64,000 bases of DNA from Rhynchonema sp. JSB1_4 (GCA_030248065.1 JASAMV010005410.1:5001-69000); one strand, 5' to 3'. Positions 46,193-57,667 are shown, counted from the first letter of the stretch. A program made the numbers and translations. The notes: generated by a model from the letters alone, not told the origin.

Positions 46193-46501
46193 GGGCGGAC
46201 TTAGGTTGAGCACGGAATCCGGAATCCGAAAATATTTACATGTAAAAACGTTGATCTACTTCCGGATCCGGAACATCATTTGCGTCTTCCGGAAATATTT
46301 CCGGTTTCAGGATGAAATATGAAAAACGCAGAACTCGGAAATGTTTTGCATTCCTTTGAAAACACAATGAAGTGAAATCTGGTTGAAGGTTAATTCCGTG
46401 TCCCGCAAAATTTATCCGGAAATCGGAATCCAGTTCGTCCGGAAACCGGAATCCGGAAATATTTCCGGATTCCGGTTTCCGTGTTCAACCTAAGCCCGCC
46501 C
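46193..46501. mobile_element. GGGCGGAC-end MITE rich in GGAAATATTTCC, copy 3
   Basis: Ends GGGCGGACTTAGGTTGA and TCAACCTAAGCCCGCCC are flanked by TTA and TAA. The interior again consists of TCCGGAAATATTTCCGG variants. Confidence 0.8.
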
Positions 46502-46945
46502 TAACGCTTACATGCCACATACCCAACCTCAAGCCTAACCCTCAAGCCTTATGTACCACACCACCAACCAAGTCGACCTGAATGAGTTTATGGAGGGATT
46601 AGTCTTGTCTCGGATTGGTCGAAATAGACAGTGTCGTTTTATGATGTTTCAACCCCTGGTTGCATGGGGTTTATTTACGGACATGACTCATTTATGACGT
46701 CACAAGCTTTCTTGCCTTCTTGCGGCAATTTCCAAACTTTTCCCAATTTTTTATGTGCAGTGGCAGCTCTCTACATACCGTGTCGGGTGGTTTCTTGAGC
46801 CATTTGGCATTGCTAAACTCGGATGTGTATTGGTCGCACAATGACTATTTAAGAATCCATCCAAATTTTTTCTTAATGGTAAAGCACGTCTCGCTGCAGA
46901 TCACAAGCCTTCTATTTATATTAATTCCAAAACATTTCCAAAACA

Positions 46946-47665
46946 TGTTTGTGTGTCTTTGTTCCAGAGTGTGTATGTAGGGAAGGGATCAACTTTTATT
47001 TGGTTCGCGGTTTGACAGAAATACACGATTAGTTAATCAAAGCTATGTAAATTGCGTCTCAAAATTACATGAGTACCAAAGCCCAAGTCCCGAAGTTTGA
47101 AAACAGCGCAAACAAGCAGGCAGCGTACACGCCTGCCTGCCTGCCTGTCTCTCACGTGGGAGCGCGTGCGGAATGCTTGGGTTGGGTCAAGAGAATGTCT
47201 GCTGTGGCTTGGTAAACTGCGGGCTAAAAGATTTCTCGACGGTTTTAAATGTACCAAACGCTTCTACACTTAACCATATTAAAATTATTGTATAATTGTT
47301 TTAGTGCCGCGAGTTGGCCTTAACAAAACTATTTGCCCTCGTAACGACTATGGTTCGGGAACGGTTTGTCCCGTCACGGCCTTTAGGGGTTTGAAGATCA
47401 AAAAGTATGCATATATGGTAGTGCACTGAACAATTGTGCGTATTTTGAGTCCAAATACAACGCTGTCAGATCTAACACGGGAAAGAAAATTAGAATTTAG
47501 TGTTCAGTGTCAGGCGGTGTACTGAAAAAATGGGAAATGCTGGGTTACGGTAGCAACATAAGCTGATATCGCAAACTAAGTTTGTGATTCGTTACTACAC
47601 TTAAATAGCTTCACTTTTGTGCCAATATTTAGAAAATTGAACCGATTCCTTATTTTGGCGCGGTC
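46946..47665 (-). repeat. Right arm of a 720-bp inverted repeat
   Basis: Reverse-complement partner of 43051-43770, with only scattered differences. It ends CCTTATTTTGGCGCGGTC, after which the sequence turns C/A-rich and low in complexity. Confidence 0.9.
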
Positions 47666-47669
47666 CCTC

Positions 47670-48200
47670 TCGCGCCCCCCAACAACCAACAAAATGCACA
47701 CAACTACGGCGTGACTTTGGTCCACACAAAATTTCATTCCCGCTGCGTGCCCGCACGCGCGATCAAGCGGGCAAAGATACAGTTGAAATGTTCCTAAAAC
47801 TTTCTTCCCCTTTTTTTCCAACAAAAACCAGCCGCCACCCCACACCCGACCCTACACCAAAAAAATTAAACCTCACACAGAGTTTCTCACACAAGAAACA
47901 CCACTGCTCTCACCTACATCTCACCCCCCCACCAAAACCACTCCACCCCACCACACCATTTTTCTACAAATGCAAAACCAAGCAAAAAATCACGCAAAAA
48001 TTTGCAAAAACACAATAAAAGATTTTTTTATGCTTATACCCTCAGAAACACCCGCGGACCACTCCCCACCAAAAATTAGCAACAACACCCAACGAATACA
48101 TTCTCGCAACAAAACAAAAAACGCAAAAACAACCCACAAACTTTTACACCGTCAAACAAAAAAAAAAAAATATAAATTAAAAAAAAATAAAAAATATATT
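47670..48200. repeat. Low-complexity C/A-rich DNA
   Basis: C- and A-dominated sequence with poly-A runs borders the right inverted arm. Its character differs sharply from the rest of the window and mirrors the tract at 42690-43045. Confidence 0.55.
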
Positions 48201-48333
48201 AATTCCAATTGGTTAAATGTTTTTCAGCTCAAAAAGAGCCATAATGGACGCTCAGACACACACAACAATGCATTAGTGCACGCTACGTAGTTGCCTGATT
48301 CATAAAGCGCACAATGTATTACCCACAACACAC

Positions 48334-48408
48334 AGCCAGCCAGCCAGCACACACACACACAGGCAGGCAGCCAGCAAACACACACACAGGCAGCCAGCAC
48401 AATAGGCA
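48334..48408. repeat. Compound microsatellite
   Basis: Alternating CAGC/CAGG tetranucleotides and CA runs (for example CAGCCAGCCAGC then ACACACACACAC), two to three cycles. Confidence 0.85.
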
Positions 48409-48462
48409 ATGCAGCAATGCACGCGTAGTTATGTATGTAGTAAAGTTTGTGAAGGAAAGTGG

Positions 48463-48531
48463 CGAAGCAGTTATGTCCGAAAGGTCTAACGCGCATCACT
48501 GAAGACGAAAGGTCGCGGGTTCAAACATTCA
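48463..48531 (+). repeat. tRNA-like sequence, possible head of a tRNA-derived SINE
   Basis: TGGCGAAGCAGTTA resembles the polymerase III A box. GGTCGCGGGTTCAAACATT, about 50 bp downstream, resembles the B box. The T arm does not pair properly, so a functional tRNA is unlikely. No SINE body or tail could be delimited. Confidence 0.35.
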
Positions 48532-48539
48532 CGCGCGCG

Positions 48540-49406
48540 GCGAACTTTGTTTTTTGTTTTATTTTACTAACTTTTAATGAATTCTGGGTAACATTTTTCA
48601 GTTTTTCGTGTTTTTATTTGAGATTAATTATTAAGCACAGGTGCGGTTCGCAGTTTATGCGCTGTGATGTCATTCATGATAAAATACCCACAAGATATCA
48701 ACTTGTTAATTAAAATTGCTGTTGCTCTCTGACATTCGAAGCTTTTTCCACATTTATAATTTGACTTTCGTGGGAAAGTTAAATAGTAGTGTTTACGTAG
48801 CATTGAATCCAAGATCAGATGCGGCGGCCAACACCAAAGCAATCTGGAGACTGATGTTTGACACTTATTTCATTGCTGAAGCTGAAGGGACAGGTTGCAT
48901 GGAAGTTCATTGCACAGCTTTGCTTGGTACTAAACCAACAAGTGCCATTCTCTGAGACGATGCGCAATCAGTGCGCTATAAATGATGGTACCTAGGGTGT
49001 CAAATACATACCTGGCGGTAAATTAAAAAAATTAAATAACTTGACAAGTTACCATGTTCCTCAAAAGCATAGACATGCGCGTGGGGCACTGCGTTGGTTT
49101 TGTTTCAGTGGTGGGTGAAGACGCAGACACAAGCGTGTCTCCATTGTTAGAACCCCATAGTGAAATCGAAACACAAAATTGGCCTTATGTCACGATAACC
49201 ACCGATTCATATATCCTGCCAAAAAGTACGGCATCCTTAAACTAACCCCCACACCTCATTGCGCTCATGTGCGTTGATTACTTGAGAAAAGTCTGATGGT
49301 CGACATTTTCTTAGTTAGAACCATTGCTTGCCGGAACTGAAAACTTTCTGTGCCTCATTTATCCGGGTTCTCTGTTTGGCGCTTGCGCGATATAAAAGAA
49401 CGACAC
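48540..49406. other. Intergenic, nothing recognised
   Basis: No conserved domain, RNA gene or terminal repeat is visible. Confidence 0.35.
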
Positions 49407-49967
49407 AAGAAAGAAAAATGCCCCAAGGGGCATAAAAGAAATATGGTTCCCTGGCTGACTGGCATAAAAGAACGATACTAGCTTGCACCACTTTGCTGAT
49501 GTTTCATTAGGCACTGGAATAAACGTAAGTGTGTTCTGAGCTGTTTGATACCGAACAGTAGACATTGAACCATATTCCCGGCGCGAACTCTTTTGAACCA
49601 ACACCCAGCCGATATCGAAACTTTCGTGCAAACCCACATATTTAGGCAACTGTTTCTTCTTTTCAACCTCACGACGGTAACTGTGCAGTATTCGGTTGCG
49701 CACGATGGTTCAACAAGGAGAGGAGTAAAGAGAATATTGCAATCTTTCAATATCTCCGTGCCCTGTGTCTCTGGTGGCAAGACAGCACGCGCCGGGAATA
49801 TGGTTCAATGTCTACTGTTCGGTATCAAACAGCTCAGAACACACTTACGTTTATTCCAGTGCCTAATGAAACATCAGCAAAGTGGTGCAAGCTAGTATCG
49901 TTCTTTTATGCCAGTCAGCCAGGGAACCATATTTCTTTTATGCCCCTTGGGGCATTTTTCTTTCTTG
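49407..49967. mobile_element. TIR element with 180-bp near-perfect arms
   Basis: Arms 49407-49585 and 49788-49967 are near-perfect inverted copies; outer ends read CAAGAAAGAAAAATGCC and GGCATTTTTCTTTCTTG. The roughly 200-bp loop has no recognised gene. Both arms carry GCTGATGTTTCA or its complement. No target duplication could be assigned. Confidence 0.8.
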
Positions 49968-50890
49968 TTGATGTATAGGTTACAAGTGTGACGTAGGCTT
50001 TGTTCATTTTGCGCGAAAGTTCGAAAAAAATCCATATGGGCGGGAAATATACACAAATTATACTCTTGTATTGTATGAACACGGTATGTACATAAAAAAG
50101 GCTAAGCATCGTTTATGACAATGCCATATCACGCATATGTAACTGCAGCAGTGCTATCCCTTTCGGCAACAATATCGACAGAGATGCGTGGTGTCTACCC
50201 TTTTGCTCCAAGTCCAAAGTATGTATGGTTGCTTTCAAATAAGTGCAAAAGTGAACAAAACACAAAGATGCTTCATCGAAGATGCCAAAGAGACTGCGCC
50301 CTGTTGTTGACACGTGCGTTGTCAACCACGTGGGTGCTTATGTCATTGGCAATTTCAGCGTGAGACTGTGACATTTCGCCTCAAATAGACAACCCCCGTA
50401 CCGGGGGATGACATATTAGGACATAGTTCATCAGAAGAGGGCCCATTTGGAAACTTTCCGAGTAAGTCTCCACTCAGGTGCGCATGCCCATGGTTTTGGA
50501 AAATTGTGGCACATTTTTTGCAGTTTTGAATGTTCAAATCTAATTTGCGGCATAACTAGAACCACAAAAGTTTCGGGCGCCCAATTGGCATTCTCCGGCG
50601 CAAACAATGTTTATCAGAATGACCTTCCCAGATGAAGTTTGATACTTGCGTGTTTACCGGAACTCATGCAGAGAATTTTAAAAATGTCATGTAAAGCTGT
50701 GCAGGGAAAGTGTCAAGAGCTTGCTCTATACTTCACACGTGACACTTGCCTACGCATACACATACAGGCAACCGGTTCAGTACGGCTTGGTGAATTGAGC
50801 CTTTGTTTTGTTACGCATATTGGTAATACAGTACATAACAGCGGTCGGAACCAGGCAGGTGCCTTGCTTTGCTGGCTAATAGTTTTGTCG
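49968..50890. other. Intergenic, possible signal-peptide-like exon
   Basis: An ATG at 50121 (+) opens a short hydrophobic frame (MPYHAYVTAAVLSLSATIST) that meets a GTATGT donor near 50219. It could be a first exon of a secreted protein, but no continuation was found. Confidence 0.2.
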
Positions 50891-51005
50891 TCATAATCAT
50901 GTCGTAAAACAAAGTCGTCAAACAAGCAATAATGCATGAGCGAGCCAAGAAAATAATACGAAGATAATACGATTTGACACATGATTTGACGACATTATTA
51001 TAAGG
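50891..51005. repeat. GTCGTC palindromic MITE, relative of the ELAV intron 4 element
   Basis: GTCGTCATAATCATGTCG on the left faces CATGATTTGACGACATTATTA on the right. The sequence shares words with 33166-33276. Confidence 0.55.
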
Positions 51006-52372
51006 CTGCTTTGCTTGCGCGTTTGACACCATTCTCACCACAGCACTGCGAAATATCGAGTGCCCGAAACAGCAGCGTTGAACGATGGCCACGGGCAACG
51101 GGCAAGATCACTTTGAGCAAGAGAAAAGAGCAGAGCTCTTACTTACATATTTTATGCCAATGGCTTAGACGCGTGTACAACTTGGCTCACCCTTGCGCCT
51201 GGGTTTAGTTAGGCTTAGACCTAATCGTTCTTTGGACTCTGCGCCTTTGGCCTCTTGCTCACACCGGCTATTCCCGTTCGCTCTGCGCCTCCAAAATTTT
51301 TAAATTCAATATAGAACTTTTAATGAAAGTCAAATGCGTCATGCTCCGCTGTCTGATGTTTCAAATGATGGCTAGATGTGACTTGTGGCGGGTTGGATCC
51401 CGAAGTACATGAACACTATGCCGTTGTGGATTTACATTCTTGGTAACGATAAAACAGGGTCGCGGGCAAACAGCAGTAGAAAAACAACCGGTCTTATGTT
51501 TTTAGGTATCCGCCTTGACCATGAGGCTTACACTATTCTTGTGTGTGCTGTGATCGGGCCTGGGCCTAGGTGGGCCTACCCCTTCGTACTAAAGTAGCTC
51601 TTTCAGTGGTTTCGAAAAAAAACGACGTTTAATTCCGCTTCAGCTGATTTTTCAGCGCTGTTTTATCCGCCGCATGCTGGATGTTGTTGTTGACTGATAT
51701 GAATTGCAAATGAGCCATGTGGCACGTTGGAAACAATCAAAGCATGGCCTGGTGCTGTGGGAAGCCTTAACCATCGCACGTCTCTGCCACTTGCACCGCC
51801 ACTTCATACCGAAATGAGTTTACTAATGAGTTTGTGACGGTAAACAGCATTTTAATTGCAGATCGACTAAATTGTTGCGTGTCATCATAAACGGTGCATA
51901 AACATTCACTGGCAACTCGTGAAAAAGCACGATCAGAGGAGGTTTTATAGAAAACAATCTTGAGCGTTGACTGCTGTGATGATTACCGGTTCTTACGTTT
52001 TTTAGACGATTGTAACATTTGTGTGTTGCGGATGTTTCAGCACATTATATCACGAAGTTGCATTAAAAAATGATAATGCTGTTTTTCTAAGCTCATCCTG
52101 ATTGTAATCATATCAGTCGTTCAGTGTTACATAATTGGTGTCCTGCCGGATTCCACAAGCGGCAGTTTATCACGTATACTCTGAGTGAAGTCAGAATTTT
52201 CGGCTGATACTGTTGTTGTCGACGCAACTGCCTGTAAATCCTGCGAACGCAGCTGGCAACACACGTGGGATACGTACAAAACAGATGCAGCGGAGTTCAG
52301 TGCGAAAACGGAATACATAGGAAAGCAGTCCTAAAATGGGGCGAGGAACTGAATATAAAACACAAACACATA
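51006..52372. other. Intergenic, nothing recognised
   Basis: No coding pattern or element ends were identified apart from one CTGATGTTTCA word at 51353. Confidence 0.35.
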
Positions 52373-52730
52373 GGGTGGCATTTTCGAAACGGTGTAAAGC
52401 TAGCTCAGTTGGGTGTAAAGCCCTAACTATACTTCGTTCTCTCAGAGAACAAAGAACAAATTCTCGCGCGCTGATTGGCTGTTGAACATACGTGGACCAA
52501 TCAGCGCGCGAGAATTTGTTCTTTGTTCTCTGAGAGAACGAAGTATAGACAGGCCTTAAAGGTCGGTGTAAGCTCGGTCGGTGTCAGCTCGGTGTAAACA
52601 TGAAACATTCCACGTTAACAGCAGGCAATGTTTCATGTTTACACCGAGCTGACACCGACCGAGCTTTCGATTGAGCTTACACCGACCTTTACACCCAACT
52701 CACCTTTACACCGTTTCGAAAATATCACCC
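52373..52730. mobile_element. GGTGTAAAG foldback element, copy 2, with an insertion
   Basis: Ends GGGTGGCATTTTCGAAACGG and CGTTTCGAAAATATCACCC are flanked by ATA. The arms repeat GGTGTAAAG/GGTGTAAGCTCGG and their complements. A 136-bp palindrome is inserted in the left arm. Confidence 0.85.
52421..52556. mobile_element. 136-bp palindromic MITE inside another MITE
   Basis: Two arms of about 55 bp (ACTATACTTCGTTCTCTCAG.. and ..CTGAGAGAACGAAGTATAG) flank a short loop. TAAAG occurs at both boundaries (52416-52420, 52557-52561), consistent with a 5-bp target duplication within the host element. Confidence 0.8.
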
Positions 52731-53188
52731 ATAATGTAACACTGGATAGTGTGAGTTGACTACTACCGTACAACAGACAGCCTGCCGCGTTTTGCACGAA
52801 TCACAGACAGTTGCGTTGACACGAATAGTGTCAGCCGAAAATTCACCAGTCAGAATACGTGATAAACTGGCGCTATGGCGCCATTCAACAAGAGCACTGA
52901 ACGACTGATTGCCATAATTACAATCAGGATGAGCTTAGTCAAATAAGGTATTATTTGGTAGGTGTTTTTTTGTACCGACGCTCAGCATTATTTGTTTTTA
53001 ATGTCTGTATGTGGCTATGTAATGTGGAGATATATTTGCATGAACGCAGCGCACCATTACCTATAGAGTCCAGTGGTATAAAAACGTATACACGAGTATA
53101 GTTGCGTTGACAACATCAGAATAAGTCGAGTTGAGGGCCCATTTCCAAACGCGACAATGCACAGCGCCAAATCAGATAGGCTTATATC

Positions 53189-53346
53189 ACAATGGTCAAC
53201 TGAAGTGGTCAAATGATTTCGTCAACTCACTTTGTAGAGTCGTCACCTCTTCCCGAATGCCATGTATTATTTCTGTCGGCGTCATCGCCCACTCGGGGCT
53301 GCTGCGAGTTGACGTAGTAATTTGACCACTTGAGTTGACCACTGTA
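53189..53346. mobile_element. TGGTCAACT palindromic MITE
   Basis: ATGGTCAACTGAAGTGGTCA and TGACCACTTGAGTTGACCAC are inverted. Further inside, TTTCGTCAACTC pairs with GAGTTGACGTAG. The loop is about 70 bp. Confidence 0.7.
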
Positions 53347-53815
53347 ATATTAGCCAATTAGATCCACGCATGAACATTTTATTGGAATGTATGCCGGCGT
53401 GAAACACGATCCACTGCGGAAATTACATTGAGCTGGGCTTGTCATATGATCTCCTTCAAATGAACACGACAAATAAATGAAGTTCTGAACGTTTGAACAA
53501 TTGAATGCAGAGTCCATAAATTTGCAAAGCAGTACACTGTTCGCCGTTTGAACTGATGTATAGGCGTGACCGAGTTTTCCATCTACAGCCCCAGGGGGCT
53601 CGCTCGATTTCGGGTAAAAAAATATTTTTTTAAAAACGACTAAAACGCACCAGCTGACTTCCGCACACTACACTTTCTACGCTCAAATGTATATTATTTT
53701 CTTTGTGGTCGTGTTTCATTTACATTTTCCACCAATTTCCACTGATAGCCCCCGGCGCTGGAAAACTATGGTCGTAGTGTCACTGTATAAATGTCAGAAC
53801 AGAATACATACGATG

Positions 53816-53968
53816 GCACACAACAACGACAGTCATCAATCGATGATGATGTTTCACGTAATCAGAGAGCGATCTAGTGTCGGCAAGGATGGCGTGCGAG
53901 TGCTACCCTCCGCATCTGCACCGAAGCGATTGCAGAACGACAAACGGAAACAATCGTATGACAGGTGA
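53816..53968 (+). CDS. Possible exon, unidentified
   Basis: An ATG-started frame (MAHNNDSHQSMMMFHVIRER.. to QNDKRKQSYDR) ends at a strong donor, GACAG/GTGAGT. It is basic and hydrophilic. It could be a 5' exon of a plus-strand gene, but its phase does not give an open join to the M13 peptidase exon downstream. Confidence 0.25.
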   Translation, partial: AHNNDSHQSMMMFHVIRERSSVGKDGVRVLPSASAPKRLQNDKRKQSYDR

Positions 53969-54052
53969 GTCATGCATACTTGTTTTGTTCCCAGTTCGCT
54001 TAGGCAAGACAATACAATAGAATAATGAATAACAACATGAAAACAGCATATA

Positions 54053-54452
54053 CAGTCAAACCTCTATACAGTGAACGTAACGGAAACCCGAAGGATGTTC
54101 ACTGCAGGCAAAATATCAAACTTCGTGATTGGCCCTGTCCGGTGCTGACTTGGTCCTTCAAGAGATGCCTAGTTCGAGATTACTGACGCCACTAATTTTG
54201 ACCAGCTTAAAAGCTGTTCCCAGTCGGCTAACGAAACACTTTTTACGCTGGTCGAAATTAGTGGCATCAGCAAGTCTCGAAACATCCCCATTTAAAGCGC
54301 CGCCTTAGTAAGGCAAGACTCGAACGTCACCGAACACCGCGTTTGATTTGCCCCATACATTTGGAGCATTGCGCATTTTGCATAACTTTGGGTGCTGGTG
54401 GTTCGTTCACTGTAATTGAGGGTACACTGCTGGGTATGCGGAGGTTTGACTG
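54053..54452. mobile_element. Pogo/Tigger-like MITE, 400 bp
   Basis: Starts CAGTCAAACCTCTATACAG and ends GCGGAGGTTTGACTG with TA on each side. The inner ends pair further (CAGTGAACG with CACTGTAATTGAGG). An internal inverted pair, GCCACTAATTTTGACCAGC and GCTGGTCGAAATTAGTGGC, may be an older nested piece; similar words occur at 9690-9740. Confidence 0.85.
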
Positions 54453-55127
54453 TAACGCATTGCGTCAACTAAATTCGATTGCGCCCTCAGCATTTGTTAA
54501 ACGGATAACGGTTTAAAAAATCATAATAAGTGGCAGCGGGCGCTATACTACGCAACAGTGGTACAGTGCCAACTTAATTAAACCCCCGCAGACTTACGTA
54601 ACCAGGGATTACGACGGGAAAATGACGACTAGAGGTTAAGAAATGTAATAAGTTCCGCTGTGCATAAGATTGTGCCGGCACATGAGAAACAAGTGCGGGA
54701 TAAGAACAATCGGAACAGGAACCCTATTCGGGAAGGTATCTGACTGGGGAAGTCGAGGTTTATTCGGGGGCAGAGAAACGAGTCCGTTTTAAATTCACGT
54801 ATACATTTCTTCCTGGCCGCATTCACAATGCAGCGCGTTAGCGTGTTGCTGATTAGCGTGCACGCTTTTTCCGCACGCTTTTGCATTCACAATGGAAAAT
54901 TGAAAAAGCACGTTAGCGTGCACGCTTATCAGTGACACAATAATGCGCTACGCCTATCACAACGCGTTTGCATTCACAATGCCCGTTGGTCTGGGTGTTG
55001 GCAAATGCCGAATTTTTTTATTTCCTTTGTTTTGAAAACGGCAACCAATCGCTTTCAAGATTCATTCAAACTTATTTTGATTCTAAAGGAACATTTTCCT
55101 CAAATGGAAAATTTAGCTAGTCGCGAC

Positions 55128-55853
55128 CAGGGTTGGATTAAAAAAAAAAAGTAAAAATTTTTTTGTAAAAAAAAAATTTTTTTTTTAAAAAAAAAAAGTT
55201 GGCCACTTTTTTTTTTTTAAAATTTTAAAAAGTAAGTCCACTTTTTTTATTATTTTTCCCCTTTTTTTCGTTATTTTCTCACTTTTTTAAGGTAAAATGT
55301 ATGTTTTCATGCGTTTTATTGCTCATCATTCTAAAAAATCGCTCGGCGCTTATATTTCAGTTTAAAATGGCGTTGTAATGGACTATAAGTTCTAACATCC
55401 AAAATCGCACAGATAATAAGGACACCCATACGTATATGTGAGTTATTGAGTATGGTAAGTATGCACTACGTTCTCGCTATTTAGTTGTGTGGATTTGTCA
55501 TTTGTTGCTTTTGTCAAAACATGAGTGTGGTGTAGCTCTTTATCTCTCTTAAATTTATCCCAAATTCACAAAAGAGGTTGGTCTTCCTTTTGTCATTTAT
55601 GTATGCCAAGAGTTACCTTGGCGGTTTAAAGTTGTGACAAATGGGTAATGAGGTGATGAATAAAATGAAGTAGTGGAGATTCTCTTTATGTCCTCAAAAA
55701 TACTAATAAATGATTTAGAAATTTCATTTTTTAGAAACCAATTTTTTGGGGGTCCGGAATAAAAAAAAGTGATTTTTAAAAAAAAATTTTAAAAAGTTTT
55801 TTTTTTTAAAAAAAAAAAGTTCGATAATAAAAAAATTTTTTAATCCAACCCTG
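55128..55853. mobile_element. hAT-type element, CAGGGTTGGA family, copy 2
   Basis: Begins CAGGGTTGGATTAAAA and ends TTTTAATCCAACCCTG. Perfect 8-bp duplications GTCGCGAC flank it (55120-55127, 55854-55861). The paralogous empty site is visible at about 56312-56335, where the same flanks are joined with a single GTCGCGAC. Poly-A/T subterminal blocks resemble the copy at 4908. Confidence 0.93.
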
Positions 55854-55986
55854 GTCGCGACAAGAACAATCCATGCGTGCAGTCTCCTTGTCGTGTCATG
55901 CATCACAATTATACCACCTAAGAGGATACACAACACATAAGCAGATGAACAACGTTCTGCGCAACGTTTGCTTGCAGCTAATATAA

Positions 55987-56844
55987 GGCCGCATTCACAA
56001 TGCAGCGCGTTAGCGTGTTTGCGCGTTGGCGCGTTAGCGTGTTGCTGATTAGCGTGCACGTTTTTTTCGCACGCTTTTGCATTCACAATGGAAAATTGAA
56101 AAAGCGCGTTAGCGTGCGCGCTTATCAGTGACACGCTAATGCGCTAACGCGCTAACGCGCTAAAGCAAACGCGTTTGCATTCAAATGCCCGTGGTCTGGT
56201 GTTGCAAATGCCATTTTTTATTTCTTTGTTTTGAAACGGCAACCAATCGCTTTCAAGATTCATTCAAACTTATTTTGATCCTAAAGTAACATTTTCCTCA
56301 AATGGAAAATCTAGCAGTCGCGACATGAACAATCATGCGCGCACTACATCTCCTTTCGTCATCATCACAATACATCACCAAAGAGGATACACACACACGT
56401 AAGCAGATGAACAACGTTCTGCGCACATTTCTTCACTATATACAGCACCGACTGTTTGCCTCAATCGATTGATAGCTAAAAAGATGTCTTCTAAGCATCA
56501 AAATAAAACAAAAATGTTCTCAGTAAACGCAGCAGGCTTTATTTCCTATGTTTTCGCCTTTTTCGTGGTCTATATGTTTTCCAATTAAATTATAACTTTA
56601 GAACACGCGCATCGAGTGCTAACGCGCAAAAAAATTAACCAGTCCTAATCGTAAAGCGCGTAGCGCACGCTACGCCCACGCGCTATCAGCTTTGCATTGT
56701 GAATGCAAAAGCGCGTTGCGATCTCGCGTAGCGTGCGAGAAAAGTTCTCCACCTACGCCTACGCGCTAACAGCTTTTTCATTGTATGCAAAAGCGCGCAT
56801 CTCGCACGCTAACGCCTACACCTACGCGCTTCATTGTGAGCGCC
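55987..56844. mobile_element. GCGTTAGC-rich TIR element, inner copy inserted in its own relative
   Basis: Starts GGCCGCATTCACAATGCAGC and ends GCTTCATTGTGAGCGCC, flanked by TAA on both sides (55984-55986 and 56845-56847), a PIF/Harbinger-like target. The host sequence resumes at GCACCGACTGTTTGCC exactly where the inner copy has its own internal version. Confidence 0.85.
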
Positions 56845-57313
56845 TAAGCACCGACTGTTTGCCTCAATCGATTGATAGCGTAATAAGATATGCTTCTAAG
56901 CATCAAAATAGAACAAAAATATTCTCAGTGAACGCAGCAGGCTTTATTTCCTATGTTTTCACATTTTTTGTGGCCTGATAATGTTTTCAAATTAAATTAT
57001 AAACTTTAGAACACGAGCATCCAGTGCTAACGCGCAAAAAAATTAGAACCAGTCCTAATCGTGAAAAGCGCGTTAGCGTGCACGCTAACGCGCCAACGCG
57101 CTAATCAGCTTTGCATTGTGAATGCAAAAGCGCGTTGCGCATCTGCGCGTTAGCGTGCGAGAAAAGTTGCTCGCACGCTAACGCGCTAACGCGCTAATCA
57201 GCTTTTTCCATTGTGAATGCAAAAGCGTGCGCATCTCGCACGCTAACGCGCTAACACGCTAACGCGCTTGCATTGTGAAGGCGGCCTAATGCAGGGAACC
57301 TACTGTACATATA

Positions 57314-57667
57314 GTCCAGCCACGAACTCATGAGACGACTTTTTTTTGAAATTGGGTTGTGCGGATCCAACAATGTTCCGGTTCCACGTATTTCGGAAAT
57401 GAAAGAAAGAGAAACGCACGTATTTTTTAAAAACACGCTCTCCACTCGGTGCGTAAATTCCCTTTTGACTCCCAAAACATTTGTGTGCTGAACATCGCTG
57501 CTGTTCGCGTAAGCACGCACCAAATTGAGGTCAGCCAGCTGGAACTTGTCATCATCTCCCTCAGCCAATCTCTTTCTTTTGTTTGCGAAAACACGTGTAT
57601 CTGGAGCATTTTTGAATGCGGCCAAGCAAGCTTTAAAAAAAGTCGTCTCATGAGCTGGTGGCTGGAC
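57314..57667. mobile_element. TIR element (MITE), GTCCAGCC family, copy 2
   Basis: Ends GTCCAGCCACGAACTCATGA and CATGAGCTGGTGGCTGGAC with TA on each side. It aligns over its whole length to 2048-2412, including TTCCCTTTTGACTCCCAAAA and CAATGTTCCGGTTCCACGTA. Confidence 0.9.

Larger units (their letters stand above)
54815..57286. mobile_element. GCGTTAGC-rich TIR element, outer copy
   Basis: Ends GGCCGCATTCACAATGCAGC and GCATTGTGAAGGCGGCC are inverted. Both terminal zones contain tandem GCGCGTTAGC words. The left half (54815-55986) and right half (about 56845-57286) duplicate the two halves of the inner copy. It is also split by a hAT element. No transposase. Confidence 0.8.

Noticed and set aside
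49593..49895. 100-codon ORF between the 180-bp arms, similar to the minus-strand ORF 49478-49780
   Set aside because: The similarity arises because both read through the same inverted arms; there is no independent coding signal.
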